A stretch of DNA of 45,559 bases from Iphinoe sp. HA4291-MV1 (GCA_019359415.1 JAHHHH010000061.1:1-45559), one strand, 5' to 3'; counted from the stretch's first letter, positions 1-8,556 are shown. Numbers and translations are program-made. Notes: generated from the letters alone by a model not told the origin.

Positions 1-163
1 ATCATTGAACGCTTTGTTAATTAGCGTACTATCTAACACATTTCATGCTCAAATTCGATACACCGCTCTATACTTTAGCAAATTAGTCTGTATTCTTAAG
101 CACAAAATTAGATGCGCTTACCCTGGTTGTAGCCTTAATGCAGAAGGTAAAAGAACTAGTCAA

Positions 164-277
164 TCTACCATATTTTAAATATTCTACCATATTTTAAATA
201 TTCTACCATATTTTAAATATTCTACCATATTTTAAATATTCTACCATATTTTAAATATTCTACCATATTTTAAATAT
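164..277. repeat. six perfect tandem copies of a 19-bp unit
   Basis: The unit TCTACCATATTTTAAATAT is repeated six times without a mismatch. Each unit contains the inverted repeat ATATTT-T-AAATAT. There are no spacers between units, so this is a simple tandem array, not a CRISPR. It lies in the gene-free leader upstream of crtO. Nothing else was recognised between 1 and 510. Confidence 0.95.
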
Positions 278-510
278 GAAGATGTGGTCTTCCGTATCAG
301 AAATATGGAAGTTCAAAAGGGTAGTATGACACTTTTTGTAGATGCTTGCCTCAAGCAAATTCCCTCATTGTGATTTCCCTAAAATCTCAAGTATAAAATT
401 TTAGCTCAATGTCTTATCCTAAACCCGGATTTCTATAACTGCCGAATGATGGAATCTTTTGTAAGAATTTGTAATCTCAGAAAGAAGATATTAAGTGCAA
501 AACTTTATTT

Positions 511-2205
511 ATGCAAGAGTATGATGTTGTTATTATTGGAGCAGGACACAACGGCTTAGTTTGTGCTGCTTATTTACTGAAAGCTGGCTATAGCGTCCTG
601 CTATTGGAAAAGCGTTCTGTTCCTGGTGGTGCAGCGACAACAGAAGAATGTTTGCCACAGGAAGCTCCCGGATTTAAGTTTAACTTGTGTGCTATTGACC
701 ACGAGTTTATTCACTTAGGACCAGTCGTACAAGAATTAGAACTGGAAAAGTACGGCTTGGAATATCTGGAGTGTGATCCAGTTGTTTTCTGTCCCCATCC
801 TGATGGAAAGTATTTCTTAGCTCATAAATCAGTCGAAAAAACGTGTGCAGGAATCGCCCGTTACAATGAACGTGATGCCAGAAAATATGCAGAATTTACA
901 GACTACTGGCAACGAGCAATTGGTGCAATGATTCCTATATTTAACGCACCACCCAAGTCTGTTTTAGATATTGTTGGCAACTACGATATTGCAAAACTGA
1001 AAGATTTATTTTCAGTTATTGGTTCACCTTCCAAGACGCTGGACTTTATTCGCAATATGCTAACCAGCGCGGAGGATATTCTTAATGAGTGGTTTGATTC
1101 AGAATTTCTGAAAGCACCCCTGTCTAGACTTGCATCAGAACTCGGTGCGCCTCCTTCCCAAAAAACTCTTGCGATTGGTGCAATTATGATGGCGATGCGC
1201 CATAACCCAGGGATGGCTAGACCACGTGGCGGTACTGGTGCATTGGTGCAAGCTTTGGTAAACTTGGTGACAAGTAAAGGCGGCGTTATCCTGACAGATC
1301 AGCAGGTTAAGAAAGTTTTGGTTGATAATGGTAGTGCTGTTGGTGTGCAGGTGGCAAACGGCATAGAATATCGTGCTAGGTACGGAGTCATCTCAAACAT
1401 TGATGCCAAGCGGCTATTTTTGCAATTCATGGATACCAGCGATGTGGATGCTGCTGATCCAAATTTACGGGAAAGATTAGAACGCCGCATTGTCAATAAT
1501 AACGAAACCATCCTCAAGATAGACTTGGCTTTAAACGAACCACTACGCTTTGAACATCACGAACACAAGGATGAATACCTGATTGGATCTGTGTTAATTG
1601 CAGATTCTGTTGCTCATGTAGAACAAGCACATAGTAAATGTACTTTAGGAGAAATTCCAGATTCCGACCCCTCAATGTATGTGGTTGTGCCAACAATGTT
1701 AGATCCGTCAATGGCACCACCTGGTAAGCATACCGTATGGATTGAGTTTTTCTCTCCGTATCAAATTGCTGGTGCAGAAGGTACGGGTTTAAATGGTACA
1801 GGGTGGACAGATGAATTAAAGCACAAAGTCGCAGACAAGGTCATTGATAAGCTAGCAGACTACGCACCAAATGTGAAAAACGCAATCATTGCCCGTCGTG
1901 TAGAAAGTCCGGCGGAACTGGGAGAAAGATTAGGTGCGTATAGAGGAAACTACTACCATATTGATATGACCTTGGATCAGATGGTATTTTTCCGTCCCTT
2001 GCCAGAGATAGCAAATTACAAAACCCCAATTGAAGGTTTATTCCTCACAGGTGCAGGAACTCATCCAGGTGGTTCAATTTCAGGAATGCCAGGACGCAAC
2101 TGTGCGCGAATCTTTTTGCAGAATAAGCAGCCAATAGCACAGACACTCAAGAACGCACGCGATTCGATTAAAGCAACAGTTGAGTCCGTGTTTAAGATTA
2201 ACTAA
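511..2205 (+). CDS. crtO: beta-carotene ketolase CrtO (FAD-dependent, phytoene-desaturase-like)
   Basis: This 564-residue flavoprotein is predicted to introduce 4-keto groups into beta-carotene, giving echinenone or canthaxanthin, and probably acts at a membrane. The N-terminus has the Rossmann FAD-binding motif VVIIGAGHNGLVCAAYLL (about residues 6-23) followed by LLEKRSVPGGAATTE. The C-terminus has the second family signature LTGAGTHPGGSISGMPGRN. Both, and much of the middle (for example the stretch around EWFDSEFLKAPLSRL), match what I recall of Synechocystis CrtO, which has a similar length of about 540 residues. The ATG at 511 is the only start placing the FAD motif near the N-terminus; no clear Shine-Dalgarno is seen. 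An internally deleted paralogue lies at 20128-20601. The alternative, another CrtI-like amine-oxidase-fold desaturase, is less likely given the CrtO-specific similarity. Confidence 0.93.
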   Translation: MQEYDVVIIGAGHNGLVCAAYLLKAGYSVLLLEKRSVPGGAATTEECLPQEAPGFKFNLCAIDHEFIHLGPVVQELELEKYGLEYLECDPVVFCPHPDGKYFLAHKSVEKTCAGIARYNERDARKYAEFTDYWQRAIGAMIPIFNAPPKSVLDIVGNYDIAKLKDLFSVIGSPSKTLDFIRNMLTSAEDILNEWFDSEFLKAPLSRLASELGAPPSQKTLAIGAIMMAMRHNPGMARPRGGTGALVQALVNLVTSKGGVILTDQQVKKVLVDNGSAVGVQVANGIEYRARYGVISNIDAKRLFLQFMDTSDVDAADPNLRERLERRIVNNNETILKIDLALNEPLRFEHHEHKDEYLIGSVLIADSVAHVEQAHSKCTLGEIPDSDPSMYVVVPTMLDPSMAPPGKHTVWIEFFSPYQIAGAEGTGLNGTGWTDELKHKVADKVIDKLADYAPNVKNAIIARRVESPAELGERLGAYRGNYYHIDMTLDQMVFFRPLPEIANYKTPIEGLFLTGAGTHPGGSISGMPGRNCARIFLQNKQPIAQTLKNARDSIKATVESVFKIN

Positions 2206-2655
2206 GCGTAATATTAATCCGCTATTACACGCAGCTAGCTTGCCAAGTGATGCCGATAGATGTGACTATTCAAGGGAAGCAGGGGAGAGCGACGAATTAA
2301 CTGAAAAAGAAAAAACTCCTTTATTAATGTCTGTCAAAAAGAAAGGCAGAAGTACGTTGTCCCGATTTGTGGCGGCAAGGCAGAGAACAGAGGGAAAAAA
2401 ATATAAAAAAATACGTATTTTTCTGCCCTCTGCCCTCAGCATAGCTGCCTTGCCCGTTCGCGCAGCGTCCCGGAGGGAAGGGCAGGTCAAAGCCAGCAGA
2501 AAACATTTTCTCTAAATGTTTGCACTTTATGCTCCCTCCAATGCCCGCGAATTGCGCTCTATTGGGGGGTTCTGATTTGTGGCAACGACAAAGACAATTA
2601 GTATCAGACTAGATTGAAAACCTACGGCTATGCAATTTCAAAATTAAGATGTATG
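2206..2655. other. gene-free spacer with GC-rich palindromic repeat
   Basis: No convincing gene is seen here. The stretch around 2440-2485 (TTGCCCGTTCGCGCAGCGTC then CCGGAGGGAAGGGCA) can fold on itself and resembles the GCG-rich interspersed repeats common in filamentous cyanobacteria. A similar GC-rich stretch lies around 22170-22215. Open frames here are low-complexity or antisense readings of this repeat. Confidence 0.5.
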
Positions 2656-2959
2656 GGCGTTGCATAATAGAGGGATGAATAGAGGTACTATACTGTGCAT
2701 TGTCCATACTGCAAGTCTACTGAGATTAGAAAAAACGATAAGCGAAGAGGTAAACAAAACCACATATGTGTAAGTTGTGGTCGTCAATTTATAGACATCT
2801 ATAGTCCACCAAGAGGGTACTCAGATGAGGTCAAACAAGAGTGTTTAAGGCATACGTTAATGGCATGGGATGAAACATTCCGTTCGATTGTTACTTCATT
2901 ATTTGAGGTATAGAGAAATACCTGTAATTGACTAATTCATCCCGCATTTATGCAACGCC
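2656..2959 (+). mobile_element. short IS1-like element with terminal inverted repeats and target duplication
   Basis: The ends are 25-bp inverted repeats (2656-2680 and 2935-2959) that match at 22 of 25 positions; the outer 12 bases, GGCGTTGCATAA, are identical. The flanks carry the same GATGTAT (2648-2654 and 2960-2966), consistent with the 7-9 bp target duplications of IS1-family elements. At about 304 bp it is too short for a full transposase and holds only the fragment at 2695-2913, so it is a non-autonomous relic. Confidence 0.8.
2695..2913 (+). pseudogene. IS1-family InsA-like zinc-finger transposase fragment, frameshifted
   Basis: The reading begins HCPYCKSTEIRKNDKRRGKQ and continues with HICVSCGRQFIDIY. 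This is the CxxC...CxxC zinc ribbon and DNA-binding N-terminus typical of IS1-type InsA/transposase proteins in cyanobacteria. After about residue 52 the frame changes: the expected YVNGMG is readable in another frame just where this frame gives HTLMAWD, and FRSI then returns in the first frame. At least two frameshifts and loss of the catalytic DDE portion make it non-functional. It is enclosed by the inverted repeats at 2656 and 2959. Confidence 0.8.
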
Positions 2960-3107
2960 GATGTATCCAGTTTTGGAGACATATCTCCTTTAATTGTGTC
3001 AGAAAAATCAACTGAAAAAGCTTGATTTTTAACATAATTAACGAAAGTATAAAAAAAGATTAAAAAAAAATTAAAGCGAACAGAGCTTTATTCCAAATTA
3101 CTTAATG

Positions 3108-4232
3108 ACTCCCGGTTCGCCCATTTTTTTCTGAGTTAGCCAAAAAAGTATACCTAAAGACATATTCCAAAAGGAACTAAGTAGGTATCAGTTGCTGTAC
3201 CTCATAAACATCGAATCTGCTGTATCTTCAACCAGTTTGGGATGGTCAACAAGAACTAACAACTATAGATTACGAGTATGCAGATGGAAAAACAAAAAAC
3301 ATAGCTGATGGCTTTGAAAGAGAGATTATCCATGAAAGAGAGATTGATGGGCAAGAAATATCTTGGTCGGAACGACAATTAATTGTGCGCTCATTCGCGA
3401 TTCAAAAAACAGCAGAAAAACATCTACGTGAACGAATACAGAAAACAGTAGATGCTCTAGAACAACTTAAAGTGCCTCGACGTGGCAAGAAAAAGCTCAC
3501 TTCACACTTTGAATGGTTAGAAACATGTGAAGCTATTCTCAACAGATATAAAACCAGTGGATTATTTCAAGTTGACATTCAAACAAAAAGAGTTAAGAAA
3601 GTTCAAAAAAGATACCGAGACCGCAAAGCTAGAATAGTAGAATAAGTATCGTTTGACCTGAGTTTTAAGATTGACGAATCCGCAGTTAAACACCAAATTC
3701 AAATGTTAGGCTGGCGGGTTTACGTTACAAATAAAAATCCAACTGAATTTAGTTTAAAACAAGCAGTTCGTGCCTATAGAGATGAGTACTTAATGGAACG
3801 AGGATTTGCGAGGCTGAAAAACTTTCCTATGAAGGTTGACTCCGATGTATTTACAACGTGAAGACCATATTACTGGTTTAATAAGACTACTCTCTATTGG
3901 TTTGCGAGTTTTAAACCTTTTAGAATTCCAGGTTCGCCACAATCTAGAAAAAGAGAAAGAAAAACTTGCTGGTCTTTATGTTGGCAATCCGAAGCGAGAA
4001 ACTGCACGACCTAGCGCAGAAATAATTCTTGCTGCATTTAAAGAGATTACACTGCTATTGATTGAGGTTAAAAACGAAATTTACGCTCATTTGATGGCTC
4101 TTTCACCTTTGCAGAAGCGTATTCTTGCTTTACTGGGTTTTCCAATCAGTATTTACACTCAACTTGATGGTCAATCTTTTACTCCTGAGTAGTCTTTCTT
4201 CTAACTCCCAAAAAAATGGGCGAACTGGGAGT
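3108..4232 (+). mobile_element. decayed insertion sequence with 32-bp terminal inverted repeats
   Basis: The ends 3108-3139 and 4201-4232 are inverted repeats matching at 29 of 32 bases, both containing GTTCGCCCATTTTTTT or its complement. AATG occurs directly outside both ends (3104-3107 and 4233-4236), a possible 4-bp target duplication. The interior carries a degraded transposase. At 1125 bp the element is shorter than expected for the family, because the transposase N-terminal half is missing. Confidence 0.8.
3208..4192 (+). pseudogene. IS4/IS1634-like transposase, C-terminal half with stop and frameshift
   Basis: One frame is open from 3208 to a TAA at 3643-3645 (including PVWDGQQELTTIDYEYADG and the basic helix around EKHLRERIQKTVDALEQL). 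It continues past the stop with protein-like sequence (ESAVKHQIQMLGWRVYVTN and LMERGFARLKNFPM). The reading then shifts by one base near 3830 into a frame containing PMYLQREDHITGLIRLLS and ending at 4192. The ERGF motif and the hydrophobic tail fit the C-terminal part of DDE transposases of the IS1634/IS4 superfamily. One stop, one frameshift and a missing N-terminus make it inactive. The exact family is uncertain. Confidence 0.75.
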
Positions 4233-4344
4233 AATGAGTTTGAAGTAAGAGCATAGCATATTTGAAATGCATTAATCTTAAATTCAAAAATAGTAAATTC
4301 ATTAATTTTTTTGGGATGTTTCAAGCAGTCTAATTTTACTTACT

Positions 4345-4953
4345 ATGTCTCATGACCGAACAAAACCTGACACTCAAGCAATAGACAATGCAACAGGTAA
4401 ATTTTTAACACCGTTTCAGCGCAAAATGCTGCAAAAAAGTTTGCATAAGGATTTACCTGAGTCTTATCGCCAACGCATTGAAATTATGTTGCTGGCAGAT
4501 TCGGGGAAATCTCAAACCGAAATTTGTCAAACCTTGGGGTGTTGTCCAGCAACAGCACGGCATTGGATGCACATAGCACGTACTGGAATGGCGCACCAAT
4601 GGCAAGAGTTTCCAATTGGTCGTCCGAAGGCAGTTAATGAGAAATATTTGCAGCGTTTGAAAAAACTGGTTACCCATAGTCCCCGTGATTATGGATATTC
4701 GTTTCAGACTTGGACAGCCCATTGGTTGAGCAAGCACCTGGCAAAAGAGTTGGGGATTTCGGTCAGCGATCGCAACATTAACCTTTTGCTGAAAAAAATG
4801 GGGCTTTCGACTCGAGGAACCCAGACAGTAGAGAAAGTAACGTCCAAGGAAAGCACCCGCATCACAATTGACGACCTGCAATTTTCCTCTGAGCCTAATG
4901 TCCCATGTTCTCTCAACATCAACATCAGTAAAGATAGCGATTTAAAAGTATAA
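4345..4953 (+). CDS. helix-turn-helix protein (IS630-type HTH, probable RiPP-cluster regulator)
   Basis: This 202-residue protein has an N-terminal helix-turn-helix around residues 40-80 (RQRIEIMLLADSGKSQTEIC then a second helix ending in HWMHIA). A winged-helix-like part follows, around 95-155 (GRPKAVNEKYLQRLKKLVTH, WLSKHLAKELGISVSDRNI). This looks like the DNA-binding half of an IS630-type transposase with no DDE catalytic domain, so a domesticated regulator is the best reading. Its stop overlaps the K1 start by one base (TAATG at 4951), so the two genes are probably co-transcribed and translationally coupled. A close paralogue (roughly 60% by eye over the core) sits at 18441-19025 on the opposite strand at the far end of the cluster. 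The C-terminal 40 residues are low-complexity and not shared. Confidence 0.75.
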   Translation: MSHDRTKPDTQAIDNATGKFLTPFQRKMLQKSLHKDLPESYRQRIEIMLLADSGKSQTEICQTLGCCPATARHWMHIARTGMAHQWQEFPIGRPKAVNEKYLQRLKKLVTHSPRDYGYSFQTWTAHWLSKHLAKELGISVSDRNINLLLKKMGLSTRGTQTVEKVTSKESTRITIDDLQFSSEPNVPCSLNINISKDSDLKV

Positions 4954-6113
4954 TGACACTACTGTTAAGCTCCCAAAACGTTGGCAATTATTTATTTAGG
5001 CAGGGTCTTTGTACCACCAAACAACAAACCCAGCTCCAGATTGAATTAGTAGCTGCCAAGAATTTTAACTTGAGAGTGAGTTTACCAGATGGTTCTAAAC
5101 TCCTTGTCAAGCAAGAGCGGCACTATCAGGATGGGAAAACATTTGGTGAGTTTTTGGGAGAATGGCGAGTTCAAGAGTTCTTAAACCAATTTCCAGAACT
5201 GGATCACCTTCGCCCATTGCTGCCGGTGGTGCTCAATTTTGACCCGGAGAATTCGATTATTGTCTTCAGGTATCTGGATGACTATCAAGATTTGACTGAT
5301 TTCTACGCTCAGGAAAAGAACTTCCCAAGCCAAATCGCCTCTGCAATTGGCACTGTTTTAGCTACTATCCATCGTGCCACCTTCAATCGTCAGAACTATC
5401 GGGAATTCCTCCATCAAAATCAAAAGGACGCCCTCACTGGTCAAGTACTTAACTTGATTCGGGGGCTGGAACGAATTGGACCGGAAATTTTTGGAGGAGT
5501 GCCCGCAGATGCGCTAAAATTCTTTTCGCTCTATCAGCGCTACGACAGCTTGGGGCAAGCGATAAGAGAACTGGGCAGCGCTTTCGCTCCTTGTTGCCTG
5601 ACGCATCATGACCTGAAGTTGAACAATATTCTCCTGCACACCAATTGGCAGCAATCCGGTGACAGCATTGTGCGCTTCATTGACTGGGAGCGCTGTAATT
5701 GGGGAGACCCTGCTTTTGATTTGGGAACACTTATCGCCAGCTATCTGGAAATTTGGTTAAATAGCTTGGTCATCAGCAATGCACTCAGTATTGAAGAATC
5801 TCTACGCCTAGCGGCGACTCCCCTTGAGGTGCTTCAGCCTTCGATCGCTGTTCTGACTCTGGCTTATTTCGACACCTTCCCAGAAATCTTACAACAGCGC
5901 CCTGATTTCTTGCGACGTGTGGTGCAATTTGCCGGTCTTGTATTGATTCAACAGATTTTGGCGATGATTCAGTTTCAGAAAACTTTCGGCAATATCGCAA
6001 TAATCATGCTTCAGGTAGCTAAGACATTGTTATGCCGTCCAGAACAATCCATGTCAACGACTTTTGGCACTGCTGCTGCTGAATCTGGACGTTTGAGCTG
6101 TACTGCTGCTTAA
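4953..6113 (+). CDS. APH-like Ser/Thr kinase K1 of the RiPP cluster
   Basis: This 386-residue protein has an aminoglycoside-phosphotransferase/kinase fold. The N-lobe is present: strand with VSLPDGSKLLVKQE (candidate ATP Lys near residue 53) and a helix with GEWRVQEFL. The catalytic loop is THHDLKLNN, with D220 as catalytic base and N225 as metal ligand. The metal-binding IDWE has D244, and GDPAFDLGT follows. All key kinase residues are therefore intact. In thioamitide (TvaC) and class V lanthipeptide (LxmK) pathways such kinases phosphorylate precursor Ser/Thr before elimination by a HopA1-like lyase. The HopA1-like gene Y1 follows here, which supports that role by inference. A MITE at 6118-6288 separates K1 from Y1. 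K2 at 8684-9628 is a degenerate paralogue. Confidence 0.85.
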   Translation: MTLLLSSQNVGNYLFRQGLCTTKQQTQLQIELVAAKNFNLRVSLPDGSKLLVKQERHYQDGKTFGEFLGEWRVQEFLNQFPELDHLRPLLPVVLNFDPENSIIVFRYLDDYQDLTDFYAQEKNFPSQIASAIGTVLATIHRATFNRQNYREFLHQNQKDALTGQVLNLIRGLERIGPEIFGGVPADALKFFSLYQRYDSLGQAIRELGSAFAPCCLTHHDLKLNNILLHTNWQQSGDSIVRFIDWERCNWGDPAFDLGTLIASYLEIWLNSLVISNALSIEESLRLAATPLEVLQPSIAVLTLAYFDTFPEILQQRPDFLRRVVQFAGLVLIQQILAMIQFQKTFGNIAIIMLQVAKTLLCRPEQSMSTTFGTAAAESGRLSCTAA

Positions 6114-6117
6114 GATC

Positions 6118-6288
6118 AGGACTTACGCAACTGGCACACATATTTTCTGGTATAAGAGTCAACACTCAAGAGCGGAGCGCTGGATAGCTCCGCCTCCGGT
6201 CAAGGGTCAAAAATCAAGATTTTTGGACTTTTGACAAGTGAGATCTGGACAACCTCCACGAAAAAAATATGACACTTGCGTAAGTCCT
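6118..6288. mobile_element. MITE with 13-bp perfect terminal inverted repeats
   Basis: AGGACTTACGCAA at 6118-6130 is exactly inverted at 6276-6288, and partial complementarity continues inward (CTGGCACACATATTTTC against GTGTCATATTTTTTT). The 171-bp interior has no gene. The element sits between the K1 stop and the first ATG of Y1, so it interrupts what would otherwise be a tight operon junction and may have displaced the original ribosome binding site of Y1. Confidence 0.8.
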
Positions 6289-6292
6289 AAAG

Positions 6293-7429
6293 ATGTTTAG
6301 TCGCAACTCAACCATGACACAATTACTAGATTCTCTAATTCAACAGCCAGATGTAGCAACTAAGCGAGTGCTGGATGCTCTGCAAGAAATTGCGAGCAAG
6401 GTTCAGATCGAGTCTGACTTCAGCATTCGTCATCCAGATTACAAACCCTTTGAACTGCCAGCAGAGGCGATCGCTCGCTTTCAGCAAATCCCTGTAGAGA
6501 TTCAGCGCAAATATGTGAGCCTGCAACTGCGCTCTTTTCTCTACGGCATCTATTACAACGGTGGTATGCGAACTACCCACGCACGCCTAACAGATTCCAA
6601 TCCTCTACCACTGGACTTAGAGAACAATACTTTTTTGGGAGTAGACTTGGGTTTTTACAATCGCTTGCACGAAAGTAATAGCGGCACTGGCTACTTTGAC
6701 TCTTGTTGGTATGTTCTCTGGGAAGAAAGTGATGGCAGCGTAGCCGTGACTAAGAATGGTCTAAGGTTGCATATTGAGCGCGAGCGGCATCTGCAATCAG
6801 CACAAGCTACTGTTGTGGTGGGTGAAGAGGTGGCTATCCGCATGCCGAAAAATCTGCTCCAAAGCGGTTTTTATGTGGCGGTGGGCAATGCAGGACCAAT
6901 TCGTCTCGATTTAGAGGGTCATCAGCAGACTGTGCGAATCTACTTCAATTTGACTTCAGAAGGTGCAGTTGCGGTTATGAGTGCTCTCACGCAGCATCTG
7001 AACGAAATGGCTATTCCTTTTAACTTCAAGGTTTTGTACAACCCAGCTGATTACAAGCGCTACGACTCAGGAGTTTTGTACTTTGACAAGAGCGACTATG
7101 AAGTGATCGCCTCTGTGATTGAGACAGTTTACCAATTGCGATCGCATTTTCAGCCAGAAGTTCCCCTATTCACCAAGCTGCTTGCACCAGGGTTGGGGTT
7201 AGCAGAAGAACCAGACCACAAGTTTACTGACCGAGAAAGCTTTGGGATGAATCGGTGTCAGATTGTCGCTAATGGATTGCTGGAAGCTTGCGACAAAGGG
7301 GATGACTCACCAGAGAGGAGGTTGACCTCTATTTTTGAGCAATTCTCCCGACTGGGAATTGACTGGCAGCGTGCCTACCTCAATGCCAACTCTGAAGACA
7401 TCTATGCACCAGTCAAGCTATGTGATTGA
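6293..7429 (+). CDS. HopA1-family lyase-like protein Y1
   Basis: This 378-residue protein resembles the T3SS-effector HopA1 family, whose bacterial RiPP members (TvaD in thioamitides, LxmY in class V lanthipeptides) are thought to eliminate phosphate from phospho-Ser/Thr to give dehydroalanine or dehydrobutyrine. Features shared with Y2 (9646-10710) include LR-F-Y-IYYNG (about residues 76-87), SPEGAVAV/SEGAVAV, RYDSGVL, VPLFTK-LAPGLGLAE, R-CQ-ANGL and the end motif NSEDIY. The annotated ATG lies 5 bases beyond the MITE and has no good Shine-Dalgarno. The ATG at 6314 (MTQLLDSL) aligns better with the Y2 start and is an equally good candidate. Family assignment is by motif memory and gene pairing; the catalytic residues were not verified. 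Confidence 0.8.
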   Translation: MFSRNSTMTQLLDSLIQQPDVATKRVLDALQEIASKVQIESDFSIRHPDYKPFELPAEAIARFQQIPVEIQRKYVSLQLRSFLYGIYYNGGMRTTHARLTDSNPLPLDLENNTFLGVDLGFYNRLHESNSGTGYFDSCWYVLWEESDGSVAVTKNGLRLHIERERHLQSAQATVVVGEEVAIRMPKNLLQSGFYVAVGNAGPIRLDLEGHQQTVRIYFNLTSEGAVAVMSALTQHLNEMAIPFNFKVLYNPADYKRYDSGVLYFDKSDYEVIASVIETVYQLRSHFQPEVPLFTKLLAPGLGLAEEPDHKFTDRESFGMNRCQIVANGLLEACDKGDDSPERRLTSIFEQFSRLGIDWQRAYLNANSEDIYAPVKLCD

Positions 7430-7458
7430 TACTTCCAAATCTCTAAAATAGGTCGTTT

Positions 7459-7492
7459 GTAGGGGCACGATATATCGTGCCCCTACTTTTTT
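7459..7492 (+). terminator. 28-bp perfect palindrome followed by T-tract after Y1
   Basis: The arm GTAGGGGCACGATA is followed directly by its exact complement to 7486, then by TTTTTT. This is a strong intrinsic terminator 29 bases after the Y1 stop. It would separate K1/Y1 transcription from the precursor genes. A relaxed copy of the same repeat lies at 43081-43109. Confidence 0.85.
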
Positions 7493-7756
7493 AGTTCAGT
7501 GAGGATTATTAAGAGAAATAATTGCTTTAGTTATTTCTATTACTAGCAGTAGATACATTTATGATTACTTTAATTTTTTCTCTTCCTTTCGGGTTAGGTA
7601 CTTTTGAAAGTCATCTAACTGGAAAAATATTTTTCACCAGTAATCCTCGTTATCAGGAATATCTAACCAGGTAGCTTATGGCTTAATCAAGCTGTTACTA
7701 ACTAGAATTTCTACAATAAATATAGATATTTTTTCCTAAGAGTCAGTCAAAAATGC

Positions 7757-7785
7757 TTGAAGTTTATAAGGTAAATTCTTAGTAT
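7757..7785 (+). promoter_or_regulatory. candidate sigma-70 promoter for the precursor genes
   Basis: TTGAAG (7757-7762) and TAGTAT (7780-7785) are separated by 17 bases, about 70 bases before the first precursor ATG. It lies in the AT-rich gap 7493-7852, downstream of the terminator, where a promoter is required. Only four of six bases match the -10 consensus, so this is tentative. Confidence 0.3.
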
Positions 7786-7852
7786 TTAATTAAGCAATCA
7801 AACAGAAGTGTTTGAGCCAAAACTAAAAAAAATAATCTCAAGGAGAACACAA

Positions 7853-8044
7853 ATGGCTGATATTACTGTTAAGGATTTAAAACCCGCAGGAACTGAATTG
7901 TTTTTCAATGATCCGGAAAGTTTCATTACTGAAATCGGTTCTGAGGATATTGCTAATATTCAAGGTGGTAGCATCGTTTGTGTAGGTGGCAGCGTAGCTT
8001 GCAGTGTTATTATCATTGCCAACTCTTGCAGCCCTAGAACCTAA
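7853..8044 (+). CDS. RiPP precursor peptide A1, double-glycine leader
   Basis: This 63-residue precursor starts at ATG 7853, preceded by AAGGAG (7840-7845) at a good distance; the longer frame from 7808 has no supporting start. Residues 1-39 form the leader (MADITVKDLKPAGTELFF at the start, SEDIANIQGG at the end). The GG at 38-39 is the expected cleavage site for the C39 peptidase encoded at 15201-18275. The 24-residue core begins SIVCVGGSVACS, has a hydrophobic VIII stretch, and ends NSCSPRT. The core holds three Cys and five Ser/Thr, with Ser three residues before Cys twice (S1/C4 and S8/C11), a spacing suited to lanthionine rings. A1 differs from A2 and A3 at the C-terminal end (ANSCSPRT against GNTCSRT). 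The function of the mature peptide is unknown. Confidence 0.9.
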   Translation: MADITVKDLKPAGTELFFNDPESFITEIGSEDIANIQGGSIVCVGGSVACSVIIIANSCSPRT

Positions 8045-8111
8045 AGATTTCGCAATCAAACAGAAGCGTTTGTCCAAATACTAAAAAACATTGATTTCAA
8101 GGAGAACACAA

Positions 8112-8300
8112 ATGGCTGATATTACTGTTAAGGATTTAAAACCCGCAGGGACTGAATTGTTTTTCAATGATCCGGAAAGTTTCATAACTGAAATCGGTTC
8201 TGAGGATATTGCTAATATCCAAGGTGGTAGCGTCGTTTGTGTAGGTGGCAGCGTAGCTTGCAGTGTGATCATCATTGGCAACACTTGCAGCCGAACCTAA
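8112..8300 (+). CDS. RiPP precursor peptide A2, double-glycine leader
   Basis: This 62-residue peptide starts at ATG 8112 after CAAGGAGAACACAA; an in-frame extension to 8091 is not needed. The 39-residue leader is identical to that of A1 and A3 and ends at IQGG. The 23-residue core begins SVVCVGGSVACS and ends GNTCSRT. The second core residue is Val where A1 and A3 have Ile. The S-x-x-C pairs are kept. It should be cut after GG by the exporter's C39 domain and modified by the kinase/lyase enzymes of the cluster (inference). Confidence 0.9.
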   Translation: MADITVKDLKPAGTELFFNDPESFITEIGSEDIANIQGGSVVCVGGSVACSVIIIGNTCSRT

Positions 8301-8367
8301 AAATTGAGCAATCAAACAGAAGCGTTTGTCTAAATACTAAAAAACATTGATTTCAAGGAGAACTCAA

Positions 8368-8556
8368 ATGGCTGATATTACTGTTAAGGATTTAAAACCC
8401 GCAGGGACTGAATTGTTTTTCAACGATCCGGAAAGTTTCATTACTGAAATCGGTTCTGAGGATATTGCTAATATTCAAGGTGGTAGCATCGTTTGTGCAG
8501 GTGGCAGCGTAGCTTGCAGTGTGATCATTATTGGCAACACTTGCAGCCGAACCTAA
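8368..8556 (+). CDS. RiPP precursor peptide A3, double-glycine leader
   Basis: This 62-residue peptide starts at ATG 8368, preceded by CAAGGAGAACTCAA. The leader is identical to A1 and A2. The 23-residue core begins SIVCAGGSVACS, with Ala at core position 5 where A1 and A2 have Val, and ends GNTCSRT. It is the last gene before an intercistronic hairpin at 8608-8651 and the K2 gene. Confidence 0.9.
   Translation: MADITVKDLKPAGTELFFNDPESFITEIGSEDIANIQGGSIVCAGGSVACSVIIIGNTCSRT

Noticed and set aside
164-277. Possible CRISPR array
   Set aside because: The 19-bp units are directly adjacent with no spacers, and no cas genes are present in the window.
2180-2515. 111-residue open frame after crtO
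   Set aside because: It overlaps the crtO end, is low-complexity and reads through a palindromic repeat.
7808-7852. N-terminal extension of precursor A1
   Set aside because: The Shine-Dalgarno AAGGAG at 7840-7845 serves ATG 7853, and A2 and A3 start at the same Met.
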